Assembly: GCF_007971225.1 (NCBI RefSeq)
Contig: NZ_CP042435.1
Coordinates: 434,001-498,000, forward strand
Length of the DNA stretch: 64,000 nucleotides
Reading direction: 5' to 3'
DNA from: Panacibacter ginsenosidivorans
GTDB taxonomy: Bacteria; Bacteroidota; Bacteroidia; Chitinophagales; Chitinophagaceae
The notes under the pieces were generated by a model. The model made no database searches and was not told the DNA's origin. It saw only the letters and a program-made list of their open reading frames with translations. Positions 1 to 8,346 of this stretch are shown one piece after another. A program made the translations under genes and the position numbers. Each line of letters opens with the position of its first letter. Positions within the stretch are counted from its first letter, which is position 1.

Positions 1-1442
1 ATAACAAAAGTTGCGTCATTTTCATTTGTTACAGGCTTTCCAATATTTATAATAGGCGAGCCACTGATAGTTGCTGTCCCACTTATCTCAAAATCAGTGG
101 TAGGAGTAGTATGCTCAATATCAATAGTAATTGTACCATCAATTACTGCATTAGTCCCAGTAATTTGAAAAAGCCCGCAATTAGCAATGGCACCACCGGT
201 AATGCTTTGATGAACTATAGTACCACCTCCCCCAAGGCCATCGCGGAAATATTTGAAACCATTCCTTACGAATTTGACAGTATAGCCTGTCGCAACTTCA
301 AATTTGGAGTTGAAAAGAATACTATTGGTCCCACTACTACCTACTTGATCTAAATTTGCAGAAACTCTAAAAATTGCTCCTACGCTGGAGCTTGGCATAT
401 ATGTCATAATACCCGATGTTCCAGTTTCAAAAAGCTGAGTAGTATTCCATTGAAACACCGATGCTGACCGAAAAGTAATCTGGCTATTACGGGCAAAATC
501 GTCACTCTCACCATTAATATTATCATCCACCCTTACTAATCCATTTACCTGGGATTTTGTAGGGCTGGTTATAGCTGGTTGTGTGCCTTTTAAAACATAA
601 GTGCCATTTATAATGAAATCATTGGTATTTGTGCCGTCATCACTAATACCTAAAGAAATACCATTGGTGTGGATCAAAGTTCCACCAGATGAAATAGTTA
701 GCAGCCTAGCAGTTGCAGAAGCATCAAGTGTAACTGTGTGACCACTGCGAATGTTTATCGAAGTGGCATTTTGGTCAGGTACCAGTGTAGCACCATAAAA
801 ATTAACACCATCGTGCGAAGATTCCCATACAGAAGAACTGCTCCAGTTGCCTGATGAAGCCGTACGAAAATAATCAGTATTTAATGAGGTAAAGCCAGGT
901 ATTGCTACCGTTCCATAAAAACTAAATTCATCAATGCTAAATGTGCCGGCACCCACAGAAGCACCCCAAGCAAAAAAACGAAATGTTATCGAAGTAAGAT
1001 TCTGATATGCAGTTCCGGAAAGATCAATAGTAGTTCCGCTAGTATTTGGAGTACCAATATCCGAAGCATAATTATCTGCACTAGAACGAAACGAAAACAT
1101 TGTTGGGCCATTTCCTGATACCTGACTTAAGTAAACAAAATTGGAAAAATTTATTACATATCCGGGATCAGCGGTTAATGTGAAGTAAAAATATTTATTT
1201 GCACTTATTGTTGTAGATGCCCAGCTTTTTGCATTATACTGATCATTGCCATTAACACCTGCAATACCTGTTCCCCTACCTATACCTGAAACTGTAAGGT
1301 TCGATATCACAGTTTGACCAGTAATGTATGGATCATTTAAATTTGGATTAGTCCCTGTAATTGTATTTGTCCAAATTTGTGCAAACGTTGTGTTATCAAT
1401 ATATGCACAAAGAAGTATGCAAAGAAAAAATTTCATTTTCAT
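1..1442 (-). CDS. Large secreted surface protein, 3' part outside window
   Basis: An open frame runs without a stop from an ATG at 1442 to the left edge, so only the first 480 residues are visible. It begins with a signal peptide (MKMKFFLCILLCAYIDNTTFAQ) and continues with a Ser/Thr/Asn/Gly-rich, cysteine-poor sequence typical of large beta-rich exported proteins of Bacteroidota. Residues about 150-200 (TFSIDEFSFYG, then SSSSVWESSHDG) resemble domains seen in type IX-secreted adhesins and autotransporter-like repeats. No catalytic motif is visible. The expected C-terminal sorting domain would lie outside the window. It is divergent from the flippase-like gene, with a repeat arm between them. 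Export to the surface is inferred from the signal peptide and composition; function is unknown. Confidence 0.75.
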   Translation of the reverse strand, partial: MKMKFFLCILLCAYIDNTTFAQIWTNTITGTNPNLNDPYITGQTVISNLTVSGIGRGTGIAGVNGNDQYNAKSWASTTISANKYFYFTLTADPGYVINFSNFVYLSQVSGNGPTMFSFRSSADNYASDIGTPNTSGTTIDLSGTAYQNLTSITFRFFAWGASVGAGTFSIDEFSFYGTVAIPGFTSLNTDYFRTASSGNWSSSSVWESSHDGVNFYGATLVPDQNATSINIRSGHTVTLDASATARLLTISSGGTLIHTNGISLGISDDGTNTNDFIINGTYVLKGTQPAITSPTKSQVNGLVRVDDNINGESDDFARNSQITFRSASVFQWNTTQLFETGTSGIMTYMPSSSVGAIFRVSANLDQVGSSGTNSILFNSKFEVATGYTVKFVRNGFKYFRDGLGGGGTIVHQSITGGAIANCGLFQITGTNAVIDGTITIDIEHTTPTTDFEISGTATISGSPIINIGKPVTNENDATFV

Positions 1443-1734
1443 AGTAATTAGTTTTGGGCAGGATAAATGGACTTAATACTGAGGTTTTGGCACGGATAAC
1501 GAATAACAATCAAATCTAACAAAACTCCGGCAACTATAGATTTAAAATAAGCTGAATTAAAGAATAGACATGGCTTTTAAAGGTAAGATTCATTTAATCA
1601 GGAGGAATATGCAAAATCCAGAGCAGGTTTTAGCCTTTTAATTGTTATTCATATTGAAAATGAAAAATGACTTAGCTGCATTCGAAATATGATTTTACAA
1701 TATTGGCTTTTTTTGGTTTAAATTTTTAAATACA
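1443..1734. other. Divergent intergenic region
   Basis: This AT-rich stretch lies between the start of the minus-strand secreted protein and the first repeat arm. No open frame, hairpin terminator or clear promoter was recognised; it must hold the promoter of the leftward gene. Confidence 0.4.
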
Positions 1735-1794
1735 GTACAAGTGTGCGACGCAAGAAAAGTTGAATAGCAATTATGCAGTCCGCTCAAAAAAATT
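1735..1794 (+). repeat. Half-element, arm A, right-facing
   Basis: The 20-mer at 1735-1754 is GTACAAGTGTGCGACGCAAG, one of the A-type arms of the interspersed family. A tail follows, ending GTCCGCTCAAAAAAAT. It sits just upstream of the flippase promoter; its left-facing partner, if any, is outside the window. Confidence 0.8.
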
Positions 1795-1811
1795 TCTATT
1801 TATATTTTCGG

Positions 1812-1820
1812 TTAATTTGC
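1812..1820 (+). promoter_or_regulatory. Putative -7 box of the flippase gene
   Basis: TTAATTTGC matches the Bacteroidota -7 consensus TAnnTTTG at 7 of 8 positions and lies 17 bases before the ATG at 1837. The TTTGCG end recurs upstream of several other starts in this window. A -33 TTTG is not clear. Confidence 0.35.
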
Positions 1821-1836
1821 GTTTACAAGCATCTTC

Positions 1837-3357
1837 ATGTCAGGAATACGCAAACAGGCCATTATTTCAAGCATAGTTATTTATATTGGTGTTGCATTTG
1901 GGGTTCTCAATACTTATTTATTTGTTACAAAAGGAACTTTTACCCAGGATCAATATGCACTTACACGTTTATTTAATGATGTTGGTCAAAATTTTTATAC
2001 ACTGGCAAGTTTGGGTATTATCCCCATTGTTTATAAATTTTATCCTTATTATAAAGATAACCTTGAGGAAAAAGATATTGATCTTCTAAGCAGAGCTTTT
2101 GTATATGCGATGGTTGGATTTGTAATCGTAGCCATTGGAGCCTATTATTTTGAACCAATTGTGATAAGAAAATTTGGTAAGCGATCTCAGTTATTTGTTG
2201 ACTACTATTTGTATATAATACCGTATTTTTTTGGCTTCTTGTTTTTTTCGCTGCTGGAGGGCTATGCATGGGCATTGCAGAAGACTATTCTTCCCAATTT
2301 TCTGAAGGAGACAGGCATGCGCGTCTATGTTATGCTGCTTGCAATCCTGTATTTTTTTAAGTGGATAGATTTTCCGCGTTTTATGCAATTGTTTTCACTG
2401 GCTTATATTTTAATTGCCCTCATTCTACTTATATATCTTCTTCGTACCGGGAAATTCAGGTTTAATTTTAAAACCAGCCGCGTAACAAAAAAGTTCAAAA
2501 AGAAAATGCTGAATATGCAGGTATTGATTTTTGGCGGTATAATTATTACATCTGTTGGTCAAACAATAGATGGACTTATCATTGCAAGTTTAAATGGTCT
2601 TGAGGACGCCGCTGTTTATTTACTAGCGCTTTATACTTCGAGTCTTATGCAAATCCCCATACGGAGTATGCAATCTATTGCGACTGGTGTATTAGTACGC
2701 CTGTGGAAAGATAAAAATATAAAAGAGATCAAGCGCATCTACTATCGTTCATCCATTAACCTGCTCTTAATTTCCTTAATTATTTTTGGGAATATATGGT
2801 TGAATATTGCTGACGGCCTGGAGATATTTAACGTACAGGAAGCTTATAAAGCGGGCATACCACTTGTACTTATTTTTGGTATAGTACGCCTTATAGACGC
2901 AGGCACAGGTTTAAATGCTCAGGTAATAGGCTCTTCGGTATATTGGCGGTTTGAATTTTTTAGCGGAGTTGTTATGCTTGCATTGCGTATACCCTTAGTA
3001 TATCTTTTTATAAAAGAAAACGGTATAATTGGGTCGGTGTATGGCGATCTTATTTCTCTTTCGGTGTACAATTTTATTCGCTTTGAATTTCTGCGCCGAA
3101 AATTTGGGATGCAACCTTTCAGTATTAAAACACTGTATGCATTATTTCTTGGTATCTCAGCATACTTTATTACTTATTTTTTGTTTCAGCAATATCATGA
3201 ATTTGTATTCCTGATCTTACGCAGTATCGTATTTTCGGGAATTATGGTAGCTGGTATTTTACTCTTGAAGTTAACGCCCGATGCCATGCAATTAATAGGA
3301 AATGCGCGAAAACGTTTTAATATTTTAAAGCAATATTTTACTAACATATTCCATTAA
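1837..3357 (+). CDS. Polysaccharide biosynthesis (flippase-like) membrane protein
   Basis: A 506-residue integral membrane protein with about 12-14 hydrophobic helices, positively charged loops and no signal peptide. Size and helix layout match the MOP/MATE superfamily polysaccharide flippases (Wzx/RfbX type), including the two-bundle arrangement and the polysaccharide-synthesis C-terminal region from about residue 360. Such proteins move undecaprenyl-linked sugar units across the inner membrane. No glycosyltransferase or polymerase genes are adjacent, so it is not in an O-antigen cluster here, and an orphan lipid or teichuronate-like substrate is possible. The ATG at 1837 is preferred because a -7-like box lies 17 bases upstream. 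Family confidence is good; substrate is unknown. Confidence 0.75.
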   Translation: MSGIRKQAIISSIVIYIGVAFGVLNTYLFVTKGTFTQDQYALTRLFNDVGQNFYTLASLGIIPIVYKFYPYYKDNLEEKDIDLLSRAFVYAMVGFVIVAIGAYYFEPIVIRKFGKRSQLFVDYYLYIIPYFFGFLFFSLLEGYAWALQKTILPNFLKETGMRVYVMLLAILYFFKWIDFPRFMQLFSLAYILIALILLIYLLRTGKFRFNFKTSRVTKKFKKKMLNMQVLIFGGIIITSVGQTIDGLIIASLNGLEDAAVYLLALYTSSLMQIPIRSMQSIATGVLVRLWKDKNIKEIKRIYYRSSINLLLISLIIFGNIWLNIADGLEIFNVQEAYKAGIPLVLIFGIVRLIDAGTGLNAQVIGSSVYWRFEFFSGVVMLALRIPLVYLFIKENGIIGSVYGDLISLSVYNFIRFEFLRRKFGMQPFSIKTLYALFLGISAYFITYFLFQQYHEFVFLILRSIVFSGIMVAGILLLKLTPDAMQLIGNARKRFNILKQYFTNIFH

Positions 3358-3638
3358 AGAAACTATGGTTTAGGAACGTAAGTTGAATACCTGTGTTACT
3401 GATAATTAGTAATAGTCTTAAGCATAATGGTTTTATAAAATTTCTAGCTTAAGCGATTATAAGAGTTATAAATAATTGATGAATCACTTTTTAAGGAAAA
3501 TTTATACCCCTCAATTTTTTTTTGAAACTTACGGAGTGAATTTAATATTTGTGAAATAAGTTGTTATATTTACAAAAAATTCGTAGCCCTGTGTTTAAAA
3601 ATGTACCCTTAGCATGCCATTTTAAAAAACCCAATAAC
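3358..3638. other. Intergenic region without recognised feature
   Basis: AT-rich DNA between the flippase and the lipoprotein. No repeat arm, hairpin or credible small frame was recognised. It probably contains the 3' end of the flippase transcript. Confidence 0.4.
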
Positions 3639-3647
3639 AATTTTTGC
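3639..3647 (+). promoter_or_regulatory. Putative -7 box of the lipoprotein gene
   Basis: AATTTTTGC matches TAnnTTTG at 7 of 8 positions and ends in the TTTGCG seen upstream of other genes here. It lies 42 bases before the ATG at 3689. Confidence 0.3.
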
Positions 3648-3688
3648 GTATATATCTAAATTATAAACTTTTATAAAAATCAAACCCA

Positions 3689-4600
3689 ATGAGAAAAAAA
3701 ACACTTCTATTTGGTGGTGCGGTTGTGATGCTCGGTGCTATGATCCTTGTATCCTGTAATAAATCCGCTGAAATAAAATCCACTCCGATCGCAAATTCCA
3801 CTACCGATAAGGTAATTAAGAGAACAATATCTCTTCAGGAATTAGCTGGCGCTGATGCTTCTGAACAGCTATCTTATGCTTTAGATCCACAACTTGCTGT
3901 AAGTGAAGCTGTAAATAGTGGCTCGTGCCCTCCAATTATTACGTACGATAATCCTGAAGGCGTATATCCCCGTACTGTTACCACTGATTATGGCTTTAGC
4001 TGCACATATGCAGCCGCAGGGATAACAAGAAGTGGTAAAGTTATCAGAACTTATTATGGTGATATGACCGACACTACTTCACTTAGTTATTATGTTGAAA
4101 CATATGATAATTATTACGTAAAAAATGCAAAACTTGGGTGGGATAGTGTAAGAGTAGAAGGCAGTCTCAGAATGAGGCACGAATCTAAAAACAAAGATCC
4201 CCAAACTGCTTATCGTGAAACATTTAATAACAGAAAGTTTACCGAAATTAATGGTGATTATGTTATAGCAAATGGTGTTACCAGGCTTGTTAAAAGGGAA
4301 GATGATGGATTTTATCCTCAAGTAAGGGTACAAGGAAGATTTAAACTTACCGGTGTAACAACTGCAGATGCATTTAGTGGTGGCGTATCATATCAATATA
4401 CAGATTCAATTGATGATAACGATCCAATTATATACAAACATTGTGAATACACTGTTGCAGGTACGAGATATATTAATTTCAGCAACCAACCTGCTTGGAA
4501 AATTGTTTACGGTACTTTAGTTAATGAGTGTGATGATCAGGCAGAACTAACAATAAACGGAGTAACAACAACTGTTACCCTTCCTATAGATACCTGGTAG
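3689..4600 (+). CDS. Exported lipoprotein of unknown function
   Basis: A 303-residue protein. The N-terminus is a lipoprotein signal peptide with lipobox LVSC (Cys23), so it should be lipid-anchored in the outer or inner membrane. The rest is beta-rich, with several Tyr/Thr-rich strands and a repeated pattern of charged turns. No enzyme motif is seen. It is monocistronic: a strong bidirectional terminator follows within 30 bases. I do not recognise the family; similar hypothetical lipoproteins are common in Chitinophagaceae. Confidence 0.7.
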   Translation: MRKKTLLFGGAVVMLGAMILVSCNKSAEIKSTPIANSTTDKVIKRTISLQELAGADASEQLSYALDPQLAVSEAVNSGSCPPIITYDNPEGVYPRTVTTDYGFSCTYAAAGITRSGKVIRTYYGDMTDTTSLSYYVETYDNYYVKNAKLGWDSVRVEGSLRMRHESKNKDPQTAYRETFNNRKFTEINGDYVIANGVTRLVKREDDGFYPQVRVQGRFKLTGVTTADAFSGGVSYQYTDSIDDNDPIIYKHCEYTVAGTRYINFSNQPAWKIVYGTLVNECDDQAELTINGVTTTVTLPIDTW

Positions 4601-4620
4601 CCGTTATAGACTTTATAAAT

Positions 4621-4652
4621 AAAAAAGGATAGCTTTTAGCTATCCTTTTTTA
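4621..4652. terminator. Bidirectional intrinsic terminator
   Basis: The stem GGATAGCT (4627-4634) pairs with AGCTATCC (4638-4645) around a TTT loop, flanked by A6 on the left and T7 on the right. It ends the lipoprotein transcript. Confidence 0.85.
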
Positions 4653-4832
4653 TTTATAATATCATTAATGAAATCTCATTCCATTTGTCAATCCTTTAGC
4701 ATTTTCTTATGTAAGGTTGTAAAATTGTATGCGTAAACATGTGTATAAAGATTTTTTAAATCTTGATATCAAATTGTTAATTAACTTGTATAATCAACCA
4801 AATAATTACTATTTGCGTAAATGATACAGGCA

Positions 4833-5510
4833 ATGAAAAAAATAAGGATGACTATGTTTAACAGCAGTATCTTTCTCGGAGTATTGTTATTTGTTTCATG
4901 CGCGGAGCATAAAGGTCAAACGATGGATATAACAACCGAAAAACTGAAGTCCAATACTATCTACGATACAGCAACTTTTGGTACAGGCTGCTTTTGGTGC
5001 ACAGAAGCTATTTTTCAACGCCTTAATGGAGTAGTAAAAGTTACGAGTGGTTATGGGGGTGGCGAAATTTTGAATCCCACTTATGAAGAAGTGTGTAGTG
5101 GTACTACAGGGCATGCGGAATGTTGTCAGATTATTTACGATCCCGAAGTTGTTTCCTTCGATGAGCTATTGGAAGTGTTTTGGAAAACACATGACCCTAC
5201 CACATTGAACAGGCAAGGCAATGATGTGGGGACACAATACCGTAGCGTTATTTTTTATCATACAGCTGATCAAAAAGAAAAAGCAGAACATTACAAAAAA
5301 GAGCTTGATTCAAGTGGCGCCTTCAACAATCCTATTGTTACTGCAATAGAACCTTACAAGAATTTTTATTCTGCAGAAGCATATCACCAGGAATATTATA
5401 ATTCGAACCCTGGTCAGATGTACTGCAGATTTGTAATACTACCGAAAGTGGAAAAATTTGAAAAAGTTTTTAAAGATAAACTTAAGAGAACGGGTATTAC
5501 TCAAAAGTAG
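4833..5510 (+). CDS. msrA: Peptide-methionine (S)-S-oxide reductase, lipoprotein form
   Basis: MsrA reduces methionine-S-sulfoxide in damaged proteins. The conserved GCFWC motif with the catalytic cysteine lies about 50 residues from the start, followed by the EAIFQRL, GYGGG and YxxVCSGxTGHAE segments of the family. A lipoprotein signal (FLGVLLFVSC) precedes the domain, so this copy should act in the periplasm or at the outer membrane. I chose the ATG at 4833, which gives a normal signal peptide; an in-frame ATG at 4821 adds four residues. TACTATTTGCG at 4807-4817 resembles the Bacteroidota -7 box with one extra spacer base. No MsrB domain is fused. The gene is followed by a repeat pair and then the biosynthetic operon. 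Confidence 0.92.
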   Translation: MKKIRMTMFNSSIFLGVLLFVSCAEHKGQTMDITTEKLKSNTIYDTATFGTGCFWCTEAIFQRLNGVVKVTSGYGGGEILNPTYEEVCSGTTGHAECCQIIYDPEVVSFDELLEVFWKTHDPTTLNRQGNDVGTQYRSVIFYHTADQKEKAEHYKKELDSSGAFNNPIVTAIEPYKNFYSAEAYHQEYYNSNPGQMYCRFVILPKVEKFEKVFKDKLKRTGITQK

Positions 5511-5542
5511 CCGACAACAAACTGTTGCAAAATTTTTTGAAC

Positions 5543-5669
5543 GTACATGTGAGTGACACACCAACAGGTGATTAATATTGTAAAAGCCGGCAGCATAAAT
5601 TGAGTTTTTATTTTTTTGTTCCCGGCTTAGATATTTTATAGAATCGTCCCTTGCGTCGCACTCTTGTAC
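5543..5669. repeat. Tail-to-tail repeat pair (arm B right-facing, arm A left-facing)
   Basis: Arm B is at 5543-5562 (GTACATGTGAGTGACACACC) and arm A at 5650-5669 (CTTGCGTCGCACTCTTGTAC). Their tails meet in the middle: AAGCCGGCAGCATAAA at about 5583 and TTTTTGTTCCCGGCTT at about 5614 are near-complementary. The outer ends therefore form the centre here, the opposite of the usual arrangement. Arm A lies 55 bases before the UbiA start. Confidence 0.85.
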
Positions 5670-5724
5670 TATATAATGTATGGCATAATAAAGCGAATGA
5701 TTTTTCCTCACTAAAAATATTTAC

Positions 5725-6585
5725 TTGCAACCATCTACCATACAACTGCTTCGTTTGCCTTTTTCTTATTTCCTTATGCCTGTTTTCTTTTTTGCACTAA
5801 GTTTTGTGAAAGACACAAATATTCCAGATACGATTCTTGCCTTTATAATAATACATTTATTGTTATACCCGGCAAGTAATGGTTATAACAGTTATATGGA
5901 CAGGGATACAGATAGCATAGGAGGTATTAAAAGCCCAATGCAGCCAACCATAGAATTGTTTTATACAACTATTATAATGGATGCAGCAGCAATTATTTTA
6001 TCATTCTTTATAGGCTGGTGGTTTACTGCAGCCTTGTTAACTTATATCGTTTGCTCACGCCTTTATAGTTATAGACGTATCAGGTTGAAAAGATTCCCTT
6101 TTATTGGATATATAACCGTGATATTAAACCAGGGAGCATTAATGTTTGCAATGGTCTATTATGCCGCAGAATCGATTGGGGATTCACAGGTTCCTTTGAT
6201 ACCATTGATAGCCGCATCTTTTTTGATTGGGGGATTTTATCCCATAACACAAATTTATCAGCATGTAACTGACAAAGAGGACGGCGTACAAACTATAAGT
6301 ATGTTATTAGGAAAAAGAGGTACATTTATTTTATGTGGCATTATGTATGCAATAGCATTAACGTTATTATTTATTCAGTACTGGAGTACAAACAATATAA
6401 ATTCATTTTTTATATTACAGCTATTCTTCGTACCAGTTGTTTTTTATTTTTTAAAGTGGGTGGTCAACGTTTGGAAAGATGAAAAGGAAGCTAACTTTAA
6501 AAATACAATGCGAATGAATACCCTTGCAAGTAGTTGCACGAATCTTGCGTTTATTACTTTAACCATATTAAAGCACCTTGGCTGA
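5725..6585 (+). CDS. UbiA-family prenyltransferase
   Basis: A 286-residue membrane protein with about eight helices. The first aspartate-rich motif is NSYMDRDTDS (residues about 54-63, NxxxDxxxD) and the second is DKEDG (about 186-190). Both bind the Mg-prenyl diphosphate in UbiA-type intramembrane prenyltransferases, which attach an isoprenoid chain to an aromatic acceptor. The frame starts with TTG at 5725; no ATG gives the full first helix. It heads a four-gene operon and its stop overlaps the polyketide synthase start by 8 bases. The genomic partner suggests a polyketide-derived phenol as acceptor rather than 4-hydroxybenzoate or menaquinone precursor. That is inference. Confidence 0.85.
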   Translation: MQPSTIQLLRLPFSYFLMPVFFFALSFVKDTNIPDTILAFIIIHLLLYPASNGYNSYMDRDTDSIGGIKSPMQPTIELFYTTIIMDAAAIILSFFIGWWFTAALLTYIVCSRLYSYRRIRLKRFPFIGYITVILNQGALMFAMVYYAAESIGDSQVPLIPLIAASFLIGGFYPITQIYQHVTDKEDGVQTISMLLGKRGTFILCGIMYAIALTLLFIQYWSTNNINSFFILQLFFVPVVFYFLKWVVNVWKDEKEANFKNTMRMNTLASSCTNLAFITLTILKHLG

Positions 6586-7657
6586 TATCATATCTATAGC
6601 AACAGCAGTCCCTGAATATTGTCACCGACAAGATGATATTATTGAGCTTATGGCAAAAATTTATAAGCTTGACCAAACAGAAAAAAGGAAATTGGCTTTC
6701 CTTTACAAACACAGCGGTATTGATACAAGATATTCTGTAATTGATGATTATAGCCTACCGGAACATCAATGGGATTTTCTTACACTAAATGGTCATTCTT
6801 TTCCTTCTTTGGAGGAACGCATGAAAATATTTGATGTGGAAGCTTTGAAACTTTCTCTTAACGCTGTAAAAAAATGTATTGACAGTTTTATTACTCCAAA
6901 AGCAATAACTCACCTCATTACAGTAAGCTGTACCGGCATGAGTGCACCGGGTCTGGATCTACAGCTTGCAGAAGCACTTGACCTCTCTCCTAACGTATTT
7001 CGCACTTCAATAAATTTTATGGGTTGTTATGCTGCTATACATGCATTAAAGCTGGCAAAACTTATTTGTGATACAGAGCCGGATGCAAATGTAGTAATTG
7101 CAGATACCGAATTATGCACCCTGCATTTTCAGCAGGAATATACTGCTGACAATGCAGCCAGTAGTTTGTTGTTTGCCGATGGTAGTGCAGCTGTGCTTGT
7201 TTCAAATAAACTCCAATCTTCTAATGCAATTTCTCTAACCGGATTCTTTTCTCATGTTGCGTACAAAGGGAAAAAAGACATGGCCTGGGAGCTTAGTAGT
7301 AAAGGTTTTCTGATGACATTAAGTGGTTATATACCACAATTGATAAAGGAAGATATTGATGCATTGGTTGCAGCCTCTTTAAATCATCATAATATCAATA
7401 AAGCAGATATAACACATTGGTGTATTCATCCTGGAGGTAAAAAAATAGTAGAGGCTATTGAAAAAAAGCTTGATCTTACTGAAAACGATTTACACTACTC
7501 GAGCAAAGTACTGGCAAAATATGGTAACATGTCATCCCCCACTGTTTTGTTTGTATTAGAAGAAATGATGCATAACATGCAGCAAAACGAAAAAATATTT
7601 GGCGTAGCGTTTGGGCCCGGGCTTACTATGGAAACTTTTCTTGCATCCAAAAAATGA
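6578..7657 (+). CDS. Type III polyketide synthase (chalcone/stilbene synthase-like)
   Basis: This 359-residue protein is a homodimeric ketosynthase that extends an acyl-CoA starter with malonyl-CoA and cyclises it to a resorcinol, pyrone or phloroglucinol. The catalytic triad is visible: Cys150 in NFMGCYAA, His284 in WCIHPGG and Asn317 in YGNMSS. The C-terminal loop GVAFGPGLTMET matches the family GFGPG motif. Length is normal for the family. TTG at 6578 is chosen because the residues just after it (IISIATAVPEY) align with the conserved family N-terminus, while the first ATG is 24 codons later. It is translationally coupled on both sides (8-base overlap with UbiA, ATGA overlap with the methyltransferase). 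Starter unit and ring type cannot be read from the sequence. Confidence 0.92.
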   Translation: MADIISIATAVPEYCHRQDDIIELMAKIYKLDQTEKRKLAFLYKHSGIDTRYSVIDDYSLPEHQWDFLTLNGHSFPSLEERMKIFDVEALKLSLNAVKKCIDSFITPKAITHLITVSCTGMSAPGLDLQLAEALDLSPNVFRTSINFMGCYAAIHALKLAKLICDTEPDANVVIADTELCTLHFQQEYTADNAASSLLFADGSAAVLVSNKLQSSNAISLTGFFSHVAYKGKKDMAWELSSKGFLMTLSGYIPQLIKEDIDALVAASLNHHNINKADITHWCIHPGGKKIVEAIEKKLDLTENDLHYSSKVLAKYGNMSSPTVLFVLEEMMHNMQQNEKIFGVAFGPGLTMETFLASKK

Positions 7658-8346
7658 ACTTCAGCAAACGTATATATACAAAAGAGTTACTTGATCAGGG
7701 TAATATACCTTTTCCTGATATAAAAAAAAATATGCAGGAGCTAAATGCTATTAATACATGGCTCGGTGGGCATAAAATTACAGTTAATGGCTTTAAGCAG
7801 TTAATTGGTAAAAGGAAGGAAGTAACTGTTTGCGAAATTGGTTGTGGTGGCGGCGATAATCTTGCTGCAATTGCCAAAGCTGTAAAAATTAAAGTGCTTG
7901 TAAAGTGTATAGGTATAGATATAAAGAAGGAGTGTATTGACTTTGCCATAGAAAACCCTGCTAACAATTATCGTGTTGAGTGGATCGCTTCAGATTATAG
8001 CAAGGTTTTCTTTAAACAACAGCCAGACATTATTTTTTCAAGCCTCTTTTGTCATCACTTCACTGAAGAAGCATTAGTTACACAGTTGCAGTGGATGAAA
8101 GAAAACAGTAGCATTGGTTTTTTCATTAATGATCTTCATAGACATCCACTTGCGTATTATTCTATTAAATGGCTTACAATTATTTTTTCAAACTCTTACC
8201 TTGTAAAAAACGATGCACCATTAAGTGTAGCCAGAGGGTTCAAAAAAAAAGAATGGGAAAATATTTTAAAAGCTGCGGGTATAAAAAACTATAAAATACA
8301 ATGGAAGTGGGCCTTTCGTTATTTAATTTTATGCAAGCATGCATGA
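7654..8346 (+). CDS. Class I SAM-dependent methyltransferase
   Basis: A 230-residue protein with SAM-binding motif I VCEIGCGGGDN at about residues 58-68, an acidic motif II (GIDIKKECIDFA) and a motif near PDIIFSSLFCHH. It overlaps the polyketide synthase by ATGA and the oxidoreductase by 8 bases, so it is clearly part of the same operon. In comparable operons (for example srs of Streptomyces) a methyltransferase acts on an alkylresorcinol oxygen, and the same role is likely here. Sequence alone does not separate O- from C-methylation. Confidence 0.85.
   Translation: MNFSKRIYTKELLDQGNIPFPDIKKNMQELNAINTWLGGHKITVNGFKQLIGKRKEVTVCEIGCGGGDNLAAIAKAVKIKVLVKCIGIDIKKECIDFAIENPANNYRVEWIASDYSKVFFKQQPDIIFSSLFCHHFTEEALVTQLQWMKENSSIGFFINDLHRHPLAYYSIKWLTIIFSNSYLVKNDAPLSVARGFKKKEWENILKAAGIKNYKIQWKWAFRYLILCKHA

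Noticed and set aside
111-353. Plus-strand frame of 80 codons
   Set aside because: It is antisense to the continuous reading frame of the large secreted protein that starts at 1442.
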